Shown piece by piece: positions 11,842 to 22,739 of a stretch of DNA of 64,000 nt. How positions within the stretch are numbered: position 1 is the first letter of the stretch; each line of letters starts with the position of its first letter. Location of the stretch: assembly GCA_015698045.1 (NCBI GenBank), contig BLAL01000236.1:868001-932000 (forward strand), written 5' to 3'. The translations under genes and the position numbers were made by a program. Below the pieces are notes generated by a model that was given only the letters and a program-made list of their open reading frames with translations, did not search any database and had not been told where the DNA came from. The stretch is from Rhizophagus clarus. Lineage: Eukaryota; Glomeromycota; Glomeromycetes; Glomerales; Glomeraceae.

Positions 11842-12463
11842 ATGGGTCTTACTTATCGTACGTATTTAAATGGTAACCGCATTTTTGGATGCAGTAAATG
11901 CCGAACTCACTTATCCACAACTGACAGTATTATTTCAAAGGTTATATTATATTTTAATAATAATACTTTCTGTTGAAATCACTCTTGCATTTTTTGAGAA
12001 TTCTGAAGTAATAAGTGATTCTTTATTCTCTAGCAATTTCAAGGCCAACATGGGCGTGCTTATCTCTTTGAAACTGTGTAAGTTCCCATTTATGAGATTA
12101 AATTTTTAGTTATTCTATACATATTTTAAACTCCAGTTTTATTAATAATAAAAAAAAACTTTTTCCTTTCAGAGTTAATGTCGAAGAAGGACCTTCTGAA
12201 GAACGCCATATGACTACAGGTTTACATACTGTTAAGGATATCCATTGCTCTCGTTGTCGATCCGTGCTGGGATGGAAATACGTAAGCAACATTGCTTAAT
12301 GTATTATTTGTGATTTAAGTTGAATTCTTTAATTCATTCATTTATATTTTTTTCTCGAATTTTTGGTTTATTGATTATATAGGAAAAAGCGTATGAACAG
12401 AGTCAACGTTACAAGGAAGGAAAATATATTCTGGAGAAGCAACTTCTCACCGATGTCAATTGA
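11842..12463 (+). CDS. Yippee-like zinc-binding protein
   Basis: Four exons: 11842-11940, 12034-12077, 12173-12281, 12383-12463; 110 residues, the normal size for the family (yeast MOH1, animal YPEL). The fold binds one zinc ion with two CxxC pairs, here Cys17/Cys20 (GCSKC) and Cys73/Cys76 (HCSRC). Conserved blocks are LSTTDSIISK, FQGQHGRAYLF, VVNVEEGPSEERHMTTGLHT and LGWKYEKAYEQSQRYKEGKY. Animal homologues act in the nucleus and at centrosomes and yeast Moh1 is linked to stationary phase and the GID complex; the role here is not known. The second exon is 44 nt; its donor at 12078 (GTAAGT) is preferred over an overlapping GTGTAA because only it restores TVVNVEEG. Confidence 0.95.
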
Positions 12464-13879
12464 TGAATAAAGTTAATAAGTGTTATTCTATACACAGCTA
12501 TTTGATTAACAAACGAAATAATACGATTTTCTATTAATTCAAGTAATTTATGCTCTCTAACTTGGAAAACCAAAACCTTTGGTCTACTGTGAAATAGTTT
12601 CTACCCATCCCCTTATTTTTGTTTACACCTCTTCTTGTGCATATATACTAATTTCCCCCTTTTTTTCTTTTTTTTTTTTGATTCAATTAATTAGATGAGC
12701 TGATCAGTCAGTTTTTTTTTTTACTCTTCACCTTTTTTTATTATGTATACTGTATTCCAAGTAGTTAATATAAATTTATTGATTTTCCGTTTACATTCCC
12801 TTTTATAATATGGGCCTTGGGTTCGGTTAGAAAAGATTGAGAGCTTTTAAGTTTGTTTACACGCTTTCACTTATTTGGTTATATATATATACACGTATAT
12901 ATATATATATATATAATTTTTTTTTTTTTTTTTGCTAATTTCGTTTGGTTTTTTTTTTTTATTATTTCAAAAGTTAGGAAAATCAAGCTTTCACCCTGCG
13001 ATTTTTTAAATAAACAATTCTTTTTTCTTTTTTTTTTTAAAAAAAACTTTTTATTCCTTTTAACAACTTTGAACAACCGTTGCTAAATTTATATGGGCTG
13101 CTGAATTCATAACAAAATTTTTTGGATATGCATATAATTCCCTGTGAGTATTATCATAGTATCATTTTGCTTTGTTTTGGGAAATATTTTGATAATTGAA
13201 AAAAAAAGTTAAAACATTAACCTAGAGAAGATATTACAAATTATGATATAGTCACATACAATAGTTCGTATATAATAATTATTAGAATTTAAATCAATTG
13301 CTTGTAAGATATTTCAATTATTAGTAAAATCATTTCAGTCAATAATCAGGAATAGAAAGATTTCAATAAAATAGGTAAGGTGAACGTTTATTCATCTTTA
13401 TAATTTTTTTTTTTTTTAAAAAAAAGAATTTATATAATTGCTTAATTTTTATTTTGTTTATATGAATATGAATATTATTTAATTAAAAAAAAAAAATAAA
13501 TTGAATAACATTCGATAAAATAGCATTATTTATAGCACTCAAGCTAAAATTTTTTCTTAAAAGAACAAAAGTTTTCAAGAATTAAAAAATATAAACCAAT
13601 TAAAATTGGGAAGTTAGAAAGTTATAATACCAAAACCATTTGACCAAAGTTATGCTGGTCCGATAGACAAATTTATGTATTTAAGAAAAAAGAATGACGG
13701 TTTCGTGACAAACAGGTTTAAAATGATACCGATGTAATTACGTCAATGATCTGCATTTTTTACAAATGAATTTTTCCGCTGTGACACACGATAAACATTA
13801 CATAAATCTATATTCCGTTTGTGTAACTGAAAAATTAATAGGATCAATTTTTCTTTTACTTTGTTACGTTTAGCAAACA
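12464..13879. other. T-rich intergenic region with TA microsatellite
   Basis: This is 1.4 kb of low-complexity DNA between Yippee and VPS36. It includes a (TA)n run interrupted by CACG at about 12882-12916, several T8-T16 tracts on the plus strand and a T/A switch at about 13407-13426. Open frames here are homopolymer artefacts. No gene was seen. Confidence 0.5.
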
Positions 13880-16161
13880 ATGGATCTTTTTACAGACGTA
13901 GATTTAACTTCTACTTTAAGACCTGTTTTACGTGAAGGAGAAACTATTCTTGCAATACAAGATAATGTTGGGCTTTATGACGGGTATGTTAGATTCTAAA
14001 TATACTAATTATTTGACTTGATAACTTACAATGAATCTAATACACAGTAATGAGAAGGCAGCTAAATATATGAGTGGAAATGTATATTTAACCTCACACC
14101 GAATTGTTTATGTTGATGCTGAACGGCCAAATACTAATTCTATTGGAGTCGAAATTAGACTTATTAAGGGTAGAGAACATTATGTAAGGAATTCAATATT
14201 ATTTTATTATTTTATTTTTATTTTACTAAAGTATTTTATTTTTTTTCCTCTTAATTATACAAAAAAAAAAAAAATTACTGTCTTACGAAATTTTTTTTTT
14301 TTTTTTTATTGTAAATAATTATCTTTTGGAATAGATAGGCAGGCTTTGTCAAATCTTCACCAAAAATAACTTTAAAATTTTCAGATTCCAATAGTAATTT
14401 AAGTCCCAGTTCTAACAATAATCCGTATTTATCATCACCTTCAGCTTCTACATTATCATTACAAAGTACACTTTCTTCTACTTGGATATGTACAATTTGT
14501 TCTTATTCTAATAAATCACAAAATATTAAATGCCAACTTTGCGGTATAAAAAGACCGGAGAATCTTACTCCTAGTACACCTCCATCTAGCGGGTCTTTCT
14601 CTCAGCATATAAAAACATTTCAAGATCCACTTGATAACAATGTTGTTGTCGAACCGCCAGCTGACGAAAGTAATAACATAGCATGTCCACAATGTACATT
14701 CTTAAATCATCAGGATATGATCAATTGTGAAATGTGTGAAGCAAAATTGAAAAATGAAAATGAGGTACCTGGAAATAGAGCAAGTGGTAAAAATAAAGAT
14801 TTTGTAAAATTGGCTTTCCGCAATGGAGGTTCTTTCGCTTTTTATGATAAAATGAAACAAGCGATGGATATGAAAGTATGGGAGGTAAGTCATGAGAAAA
14901 GTTATCTTATTCAATTAATTAGTATCTAAATTATTTATTTATTTTAGAAACCCTTAGAATCTACTAAATCTTCTACAGATTTTGATCCTGTTCGCGGGGG
15001 GATTAGTAAATATATTGATTATTTTCTCTAGAAAGAATATAACGTTATAATAATAATAATGTTAATGTTTTTCATTCCTTTATTAGGTGGTATAATGCGG
15101 AATGCTGAAGAGAACAAAAAGGAACAGGATGAATATTTGAATCAAGCATTTAAAGATATTGAATCATTAAAAATGATAACGGAAAAAATGGTATAATTTT
15201 TTTTGAAATCACTTTTATTAGTAAACTTTTAATAAATTATGCATATTAAATAAATCGCTTTTTAGGTTAAACTTGCACAATCAATTAATAATAAATTAAT
15301 TAAAGAGTCAACAGAATCCGGGGCTTACGCTGATGAAATTACTGCTTTTAAAACTGATTTGTTTAAACTTGGTATTACGAAGTATGATTAAAAATAATAA
15401 ATTAAATGATTTTAAAAAAAAAGATTTGAAATTGAGATTACCTTTTTTTATAGGGATGAAGCTGGTTCAACCTATCATCAAGAATTAGCAAGAGAACTTG
15501 CAGAATTCTTAGTAAATGTATTGGACAAAGAGGATAAAATGATGTCTTTAACGGACATTTATTGCTTATTTAATAAGGCTAGGGGAGTTGGTAAGGAAAT
15601 AATATACATACATTATTCATCAATATTTATAATCATTATTAATTTTATTTTGTAAATTAAAATAGCATTGATATCCCCCAGTGATTTACATAAGGCGTGT
15701 TCTTTATTTGAACGATTAAATTTACCTTTCAGATTGAGAAAATTTGAAAGTGGATTGTTAGTTGTTCAACCAGATATCCTTTCATATATACATATATTTG
15801 TTCATTTATTACTGTATTTATATTATATTATAATATTACTATATTTCATTCTTAATTGAAGTTTACTGGCTCATAGCGATGATCAAATAGCACAACGTAT
15901 TTTAGAATGTATTCGATCGATGGGATCATTAAGTGCTATTGAGCTCGCTTCAATGGAGCAGAAAAGTGTAGTCTTAGTGAATGAACAATTACAGGTATGT
16001 TATAATATAAATAATTAGTTTGCCTTTATTTGAAATTCTCTAAAAGCTTTTGATATAAACAGATGGTGGAAGACAAAGGACTCATTTGTAGGGATGAAAG
16101 TATTGAAGGAATTCGATATTATGATAATTTAATAATAAATTACGTTTGGAAGGGGAATTGA
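13880..16161 (+). CDS. VPS36: ESCRT-II subunit VPS36 (contains an AT-AC U12-type intron)
   Basis: Ten exons: 13880-13983, 14048-14183, 14339-14884, 14948-15005, 15087-15190, 15266-15381, 15454-15590, 15666-15773, 15867-15994, 16063-16161; 511 residues. VPS36 anchors ESCRT-II on endosomes and binds phosphoinositide and ubiquitin. The N-terminal GLUE domain is split, as in yeast, by two NZF zinc fingers: WICTICSYSNKSQNIKCQLC (about 129) and ACPQCTFLNHQDMINCEMC (about 195). GLUE resumes with FVKLAFRNGG and FYDKMKQAM. The C-terminal winged helices follow (DIYCLFNKARG, ALISPSDLHKACSLFE, ICRDESIEGIRYYDNLI). Nine junctions were examined; eight are GT-AG, but intron 8 begins ATATCCTTT and ends TTTAC, and only that choice keeps the frame open. 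Confidence 0.93.
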
Positions 16162-16208
16162 TTAAATTATTTATTTTATTTAACGTAAAATTTATAACTC
16201 AAATTGTA

Positions 16209-17460
16209 TTAATTTATTTCCATTGGATCATCTTTTCTTCTCGTTTCAACGTCCGAAATCTCAATATTTTGTTCATGATCTAATATTTCTTTTTTCTTTC
16301 CTTTACTCACAATAACAGTATCATTTTGACTATTACTTTCATTACCATCATTCTCATCATCATCACTATTATCATGGAGATTGCTTTTAATATTAAATAG
16401 TTCTTGATCATCTAAAGAAAATTTTTTTTTGTTTATTGAATATTTATCTTCCCATTCATTATCATCATCAATATTAAATTGATTTAATTCATTCGTCATA
16501 TCTAAATCAATCTCTTGTAAATTTACTTGAGAAAATTTTATTTTTTTTGTTGTTTGACATTGATATTTAAGTTTTTGTTGTCTCGGATTAATTGGATCTT
16601 TTCACATAATGAATGATTCAGAGCAAAAATTTATTAAAAAGTATCATTGAAATGTATTTAGTTTTAAAATAGAACTTACATATACCTGATTCTGGAAAAA
16701 ATATTAAATCAGTTCCAATAGTTTCATCATATTCACCTTTAAAATGTATATTACCTATACGTAAATAAGGTGTGTCCGTGTCTAAACCCTGCGTAAGATA
16801 AGTCGATTATCTTTCTTTGTATTAAAATAAATTATTTATATTAATTATAAATTATATTCTTACAATTAATGAATAATCAATGTCATTATTTTCTTTTTTA
16901 TTATTAAAATTAGAAGGTTCACCATCTTCAACACTTTCTTTTTCGTGATTTGATGAAGGTTTTACGTAATAATGAAAAGATTTTTGAGGATGATTTGTTG
17001 TTCTTATCGTCGAAGTTGAAGCGGTAGCATCATTAGTTTTATTATTAGTGTCATAATTAAGGTCAGAACTAGAAGGTTGTTGTAGAATTGAAGTCGATGA
17101 GGATAAATGATCTTGATTTTGATGATTACGATTTTGATTGAAATTGAACGAAGAAGGATTTATATTGTTCAAGATTTCGAAATTGTTTGTTATCATGTCT
17201 AAAGTTACTTCCGTACCAAGGTCTATTATTATGTAAGAAACCTGTCAATTTAAAAAAAAAAGGTTGAAAGAAAGGATTTGAAAAGATTTTAAGTTAACTG
17301 AATTTAGGTTAATTAGAAAACTTAAATGAGAATTGTGAAGTATATTTTAATTAAAAGATCTTAAAGAAAAGACATAATTTACCTCTTCTTCATATTCATC
17401 GCTATCCGAATTATCTTTTGATATGTTTGAATTATTTGAGGTAGATTCTTCTAATTCCAT
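16209..17460 (-). CDS. TFIIIC subunit, tau55-C / GTF3C6-like triple-barrel protein
   Basis: Four exons on the minus strand: 17460-17383, 17241-16864, 16788-16686, 16597-16209; 315 residues. TFIIIC recognises A and B boxes of tRNA genes and recruits RNA polymerase III. The triple-barrel signature is present but in two parts: SYIIIDLGTEVTLD at about 28-41, then GLDTDTPYLRIGN (153-165) and GEYDETIGTDLIF (170-182), then KKIKFSQV. Between the parts lies a 110-residue Asn/Ser/Thr-rich insertion not expected in GTF3C6. The C-terminal 100 residues are acidic and of low complexity. The gene ends 47 bp from the end of VPS36 (convergent). Identification rests on the triple-barrel motif; subunit assignment is inferred. 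Confidence 0.78.
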
Positions 17461-18724
17461 ATTTTAACGTTAGATTAGATAAAAAATTAAGGTATGATTC
17501 AGGCGTTTTTTATTTTGATCTTCAAGGATAATGATTTTCCTCGTGGTAAGTAAAGTGAGTCATGTGTGGGAATATTTAGTCTGTGTTCATTGTGATGAAT
17601 AGGTAATCGTTGGCTGAAATTAATAATAATGTTGACTAATTTGGAAATAAATTTACAGTATTTGTCACGAGAAGATTAACTTTCGTACTAAAATTTTTTA
17701 ATGTAACGTAGATCTAAACAAGTTCTTTCGCCACAGAATTGTAAACATGTTATTTATATACTCTTTTTTCAGGTTTATTTAGCCGATATTGATAAGAAAC
17801 AATTTAAATATAAGTATAAATAAATTTTGCATAAGCAAGTTATCCACATTTTATTATTATTTATTGATGATGATTGTTACATACATCAGTTTTTCTCGCG
17901 TTTCTCGATCGTACGATTATTTATTGTAGGACCGATTATATGATTTTTCGAAGTCAAGAATAAGAAAAATCCATGGATTTTTTTTATGGTAATAATTTTA
18001 TGTAAATGTTTAAGTAACTTCTTATGTATAAAGCAGTGAAGTATAAAGTTTTTTTACTTAATTATCTGCTCCGCTATTACATTGTATCAGATTGAAATTT
18101 TTGAATTCAAAGAAAATAAAGAAAAATCTATTGGTTTTAACCGAAAAAAAAACAATACCAAAATTCAAACTATAGTCCTTTTTTATAAAACCGGGAAATT
18201 TTTGATGATTATCAACCAGTTTTTTATTATGAGACCCTTAAAATGAACTTTACCCCAAAAAATTTAAATTATTCAACCAAACGTTAAATTGCAACGTGTA
18301 AAGTAATACCTTACTATTATTATTACTCTTATTTTCAATTATGGATAACTGTGATGTGATACCTCAAACTAGAGTTTGCCATGCATGCCCATGCTTTTTT
18401 TAATATAGTTTTCTGACTTACATATTTGTATTTTGTCTTATTTAAAAAAAGCAGTTTCGACCAGGATATTTCTTCATTTAGATTAACTTATATATTATCA
18501 TATATATCTATATATATCTATTTATCTTTGAACTTTATTTTTTTTTTTTCGTGACTGACTTTGGCGTAATAAACTTGCCCTATATATTATCATCAGTACA
18601 GTATATTTATTTTTTTTTTTTTTTTTTTTTAAAAAAAAAACACTCTTAATAACCTCTATTTATTTGGTGTTAAAAGATCTATAAAAGAAAAGAAAAAAAA
18701 AAAAATTTTCCTAAATAGTTTCCA
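17461..18724. other. Intergenic region, TFIIIC-like / PKA regulatory subunit divergent promoters
   Basis: This 1.26-kb region lies between two divergent start codons. It holds a TATATC microsatellite (about 18490-18530) and a T22-A10 switch at about 18608-18640, just upstream of the PKA subunit start. The 3' end reads TTTTCCTAAATAG before the ATG, so a 5' UTR acceptor is possible, but no upstream exon encoding a docking domain was found. Confidence 0.4.
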
Positions 18725-19932
18725 ATGACGTCTACAAGAGAACGACCAGAAATTATGGACGAAGAAATTTCACCATCGGACCATTCACATTGTAATTCTG
18801 ACTTATCTGATACTGAAATGAAAGAACCAGCGGAATCGCCAGACTTTTATTCTGCAAGAACCTCAATGGCAAGTACACCTACAACAGATTATTTTCCTGA
18901 CAGTGAAGAAGAACTTTATGATGACGAACCAAGTGATCTTCCTTCTATTCCAATAAATTATAACCGAGGTCGTCGTACTTCTGTAAGTGCTGAATCAATG
19001 GCTCCTAGTCAAGATAAGGATTATGTTAAAGTTGTTCATCCAAAAACACCAGAACAAAGAAGCCGAATAGTAAATTCTATTGAAAATAATTTTTTATTCA
19101 AAAATCTTGATGAAGAACAGCATAAAGATGTTATTGACGCCATGTTTGAAAAACCAGTTTCAAATCATGAACAAATTATTAGACAAGGTGGAATTGGTGA
19201 TTATTTTTATGTTGTAGAAACTGGTACTTTTGATGTTTATGTTTCTAAAAACGGTGCTCCTCCAGAAAAAGTTCATAGTTATGGCCCTGGCGGTAGTTTT
19301 GGTGAATTGGCTTTAATGTATAATGCTCCACGTGCTGCTACTGTTGTTGCTACTTCGGACTCTGTTCTTTGGGCTCTTGATAGAGTAACTTTTAGAAGAA
19401 TTTTAATGGAAAATACTTCCCGTAAACGTAAAATGTATGAATCATTTCTCGAAGAAGTACCAATTCTAGTATCATTAGAACCTTATGAAAGACATAAAAT
19501 TGCCGATGCATTAGAGTCCGCAGTTTATGAGAACGGTCAATTGGTAATTAGACAAGGTGATACTGGTGATAGTTTCTTTCTCATCGAATCCGGTGAGGCT
19601 AGTGTAACGAAAATTGATGATGAAGGAATTGAACATGAATTACCTGGTTTGAAGAAAGGAGATTATTTTGGAGGTATGTATGAAATTATAATTAAAAATT
19701 TTTTTTTTTTTTAAAAAAAATTCTTAGCAAAAAAATTTCTTGGATAATCTTTACAGAACTTGCTTTACTTAACAACAAACCCCGTGCCGTAAATATAAAG
19801 GCAAAAGGTCGACTAAAGGTTGCTACATTAGGCAAAAGAGCTTTTGTCCGATTGTTAGGCCCCGTTGTCGATATCTTGAAACGTAACAGCGATAACTATG
19901 AGACTATCACACGTAATGCTCGCCAACAATAA
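18725..19932 (+). CDS. cAMP-dependent protein kinase regulatory subunit
   Basis: Two exons, 18725-19673 and 19757-19932; 374 residues. The protein inhibits the PKA catalytic subunit until cAMP binds. The inhibitory site RRTSVS (residues 83-88) has a serine or threonine at the phospho-acceptor position, so it is a type II-like substrate inhibitor. Two cyclic-nucleotide domains follow, each with its phosphate-binding cassette: FGELALMYNAPRAATV (192-207, Arg203) and FGELALLNNKPRAV (315-328, Arg326). The first 80 residues are acidic and Ser/Pro-rich. They show no N-terminal dimerisation/docking helix of the kind known from yeast Bcy1. Either it is absent or lies in an undetected upstream exon. 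The gene is convergent with the Cdt1-like gene. Confidence 0.95.
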
Positions 19933-20534
19933 TAGTGGCAAACATTCCCTTCTTATCCCTTTACGTATTACTATCTTGACCCGCATATTAATTTACATAT
20001 AGAGGGGTCAAGAAGGAATATCATGCAGGGCCAGGAAGGTGATCTTTGCTTTCTTTTTTTTTCATTTTTTTTTTTTTCTCGATTTTACTAATATATATAT
20101 AAAAAATAAAAAATATAAAAAAATACGTCCATTGTTGTATAGCATATTCATTTCTTTGGATGTAAAATTTTGAGTTCTTGCATTATCCTTATTTGATAGA
20201 TATACATATTCCTTTTTACTTAACCCCACCGTTTCATTTTCCCTTCATGATTTTCTTTTTTTTTGTGCTTTTTTTTATCGGGATGATACAGATTTGAATG
20301 ACTCAATAGAATTATTTGTTATTTAAATCATTTATATCTTATTTTTATTTTTATTTTCATTTTTGGGAATATATTATAACGGGAGGGTTTAAACATGTAT
20401 GTAGAAATTAAAATTGTAGAAATTTTTATTTTCCTTTGTAGACCGACCCCATTTTTCATTGAAAAAAAAAGTGGTTATTTTTTTTTATATATATACATTA
20501 TATAACAAGAATAATCATGGTTCATCGAAATTTT
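19933..20534. other. 3' intergenic region between convergent genes
   Basis: This 600-bp T-rich stretch contains probable 3' UTRs of the PKA subunit (+) and the Cdt1-like gene (-). An imperfect repeat of TTGACC/GGGTCAA surrounds 19976-20010. No gene was seen. Confidence 0.45.
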
Positions 20535-21566
20535 TTATTCCTTTTTAAGAGCTACCCTACTTGGTATCGAAGTGTTGATGGTCAATAGATCATTTTCATT
20601 TTTATTAGTGGAGAATTGACACCATTCGGGAACCATTTCAGTTAATAATTTGAAATGTTCTACTGCTTCGTCTAAAAGAAAATATTTTTTTTTAGTATAT
20701 ATAATAATATAATATTATACAAATAGACATAGAATTATTAATACTTACACTCTGATATTGGTATTTTTGAACTTTCTGCAATTCTTGTTGCAGCTTCTTT
20801 CACAGTCATGACTGTTCTGTTATTTGAAATATATATACTGATAAATGTTAGGGATAGTTGAATATTGAATTTAAAATTATTATTTTTGTTTTTTGGCAAA
20901 AAATAGGATACAATGCAAGTGAATGTGCAATCTCCCGAGCTCGGCTTTTCATGATTTTTTTTTTCAGTTCCGGGTACATTTCTTCGAGCGTTTTCTGCCC
21001 TTTCGCACGATCACGAACCTGAAAAAAGATCATTTTAATATGTATCACGTATAAAAAAAAGTCATTAATACATACTCTTTCTATTAATGCTCGGCGACGA
21101 CCTGCCGTATCAGATTTCGTTTTCGATTTAGTTATGTGTGCGCGTCTTGCGGGCTTATTTTCTTTAGATATATCATCCTTAATTAAACGAGCTTTAGATC
21201 TTTCATCTTTATTTTTAGACGTTTCATCTTTAGTTAAACGAACTCTAGATATCTCGTCGCGAACTCTAGATGTTTCATCTTTAATTAAACGGACTTTAGA
21301 TATTTCATCTTGAACTCTAGATGTTTCATCTCTAGTTAAACGAACTCTAGACGTTTCATCTTTAGTTAAACGAACTTTAGATGTTTCATCCTGGTTAAAT
21401 GATACACATACATAAGAATATATTAAATATCTGATGATAATTTTCGTTTGCTTAGTAGAAAGAATTTATGAGTTAATCATTTTACCTTTTGGCTTCTAGT
21501 TCGTGCCTTTGTTGACGCAAAAAAAGAGGAAACTCTTTGATTTTTTTCAATTTTTGTTTTACCCAT
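20535..21566 (-). CDS. Small Cdt1-like replication licensing factor
   Basis: Five exons on the minus strand: 21566-21486, 21390-21076, 21018-20912, 20816-20749, 20671-20535; phases fit and give 235 residues. The first exon carries NQRVSSFFASTKARTRSQK, close to the PIP-box opening of animal Cdt1 that couples it to PCNA and CRL4-Cdt2 degradation; the first PIP position is Asn, not Gln. Exon 2 is mostly a tandem DETS[KR]VRLTK repeat. Exons 3-5 resemble the Cdt1 C-terminal winged helix that contacts MCM: RRRALIERVRDRAK, PELKKKIMKSRAREIAHS, TVMTVKEAATRIAESS and EAVEHFKLLTEMVPEWC. The central geminin-binding domain is missing, so the protein is less than half the usual length. Assignment is by motif memory and is moderately secure. 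Confidence 0.6.
21158..21390 (-). repeat. Coding tandem repeat in the Cdt1-like gene
   Basis: About nine units encode alternating 10- and 7-residue modules: DETSKVRLTK, DETSRVRLTR, DETSRVQ, DEISKVRLIK, DETSRVR, DEISRVRLTK, DETSKNK, DERSKARLIK, DDISKENK. DNA units are about 30 and 21 bp, so length changes would keep the frame. The modules alternate acidic and basic residues and should form a charged helix. Confidence 0.85.
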
Positions 21567-21679
21567 TGTTTCAAATTATAAAATGACTTTGGCGAAAAAG
21601 AACTTTTAAGAAAATACCCAAACTTCTAAAAAAAAGTTGATGGAACTTCAGTACGGATAATGAGTCCTTTTATATTAAA

Positions 21680-21709
21680 TTCGCGTTTTATTACACGCGT
21701 TTTTCCGCG
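21680..21709 (-). promoter_or_regulatory. Cluster of MCB-like ACGCG motifs upstream of the Cdt1-like gene
   Basis: Read on the minus strand, three ACGCG cores occur within 30 bp, one of them a perfect ACGCGT palindrome (21695-21700), about 115-140 bp before the start codon. ACGCGT is the MluI cell-cycle box bound by MBF in fungi, which drives G1/S genes including replication licensing factors. A further ACGCGT occurs near 22112. Binding is inferred. Confidence 0.5.
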
Positions 21710-22294
21710 TTAGTTCTTTCTTGAACATCATGCAACTAACATGTGTATCTGTACGACAAATAGTTTATACAACAACTGTCGTTAAATATTAATTAATGGG
21801 TAGAATAACACCGAACTGCCGGCGCAATTATGATTAAAAAAAATTCCTCTTGTATGATCCACAGATCCACATGACTCTCTATAGTTTCTATAATAAGAAA
21901 AGACTGAATTTAAAAATAAAAATTACGAGTATTTGATAGATTATCAATCAATCAATTATAAAGAGAAAACTCGCATATCATGACGAACCTACGTACCTAT
22001 CTTCCTCATTAACACGTGACCTCATATGCACAAAAGGATATTTAACACCCTCATCATTTCAGTCATACTGAATATATTAGAGCTGCCACTACAATGTATT
22101 CTTAAATGAGGACGCGTATAACAAAAGAATGAAAGACATAGAAGGACTTCTCACAAGCATCGACAGTCCTTCCTTATTATGAGTTATCCAAAGAAGAATG
22201 ACCTATAACTGAGAAAAAAATTAGCGAAACTTAAATATGAATAACCAGGCAAATTATCAGTTATAAATTTTATTTTAATTAATTTTCCAAAAAA

Positions 22295-22518
22295 ATGATT
22301 GTCGTTAATCGAATGGGATTTGTTGCAAGAAGTATTACTAATCCAGCCTATACAAAAATGCTTTTAGTGAACAGTATGTTTATATAACAGATAATATTAC
22401 ATTACTAATTATTTTTAAGGATTTTTTTTTTATTTTCTTATTTTTTATTTTTTATTTTTTTTTTTTATTAGTAATTATGGATCATATAGGATATGAATCC
22501 TTCCATCAATCCATCTGA
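22295..22518 (+). CDS. Possible very small spliced gene, unrecognised
   Basis: Exons 22295-22373 and 22472-22518 with donor GTATGT and acceptor TTATTAG give a 41-residue peptide starting MIVVNRMGFVARSITNPAY, basic at its N-terminus. A second open frame overlaps just downstream (22493-22627, 44 codons) and contains FVNTARLPAKQVMVNASIG. I recognise neither. The splice signals and an A-rich leader are the only support, and the two frames could instead be pieces of one gene with a different junction or a relic. Confidence 0.25.
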
Positions 22519-22739
22519 CTGTGCTTTCAGTTTTGTCAATACAGCACGGTTACCAGCAAAACAGGTGATGGTGAATGCATCAATTGGTATGATTGTAACT
22601 TATATTAATTCTGCAAATGGAAATTAGGCAAGACCAATCAATAGAATGCCAGATGTTGGTCTATGGATATTTTTCAAGAAAGAACAATACAATGTTACAG
22701 AACTCACACATATATATATGTTTAACTAAATATTAATAG

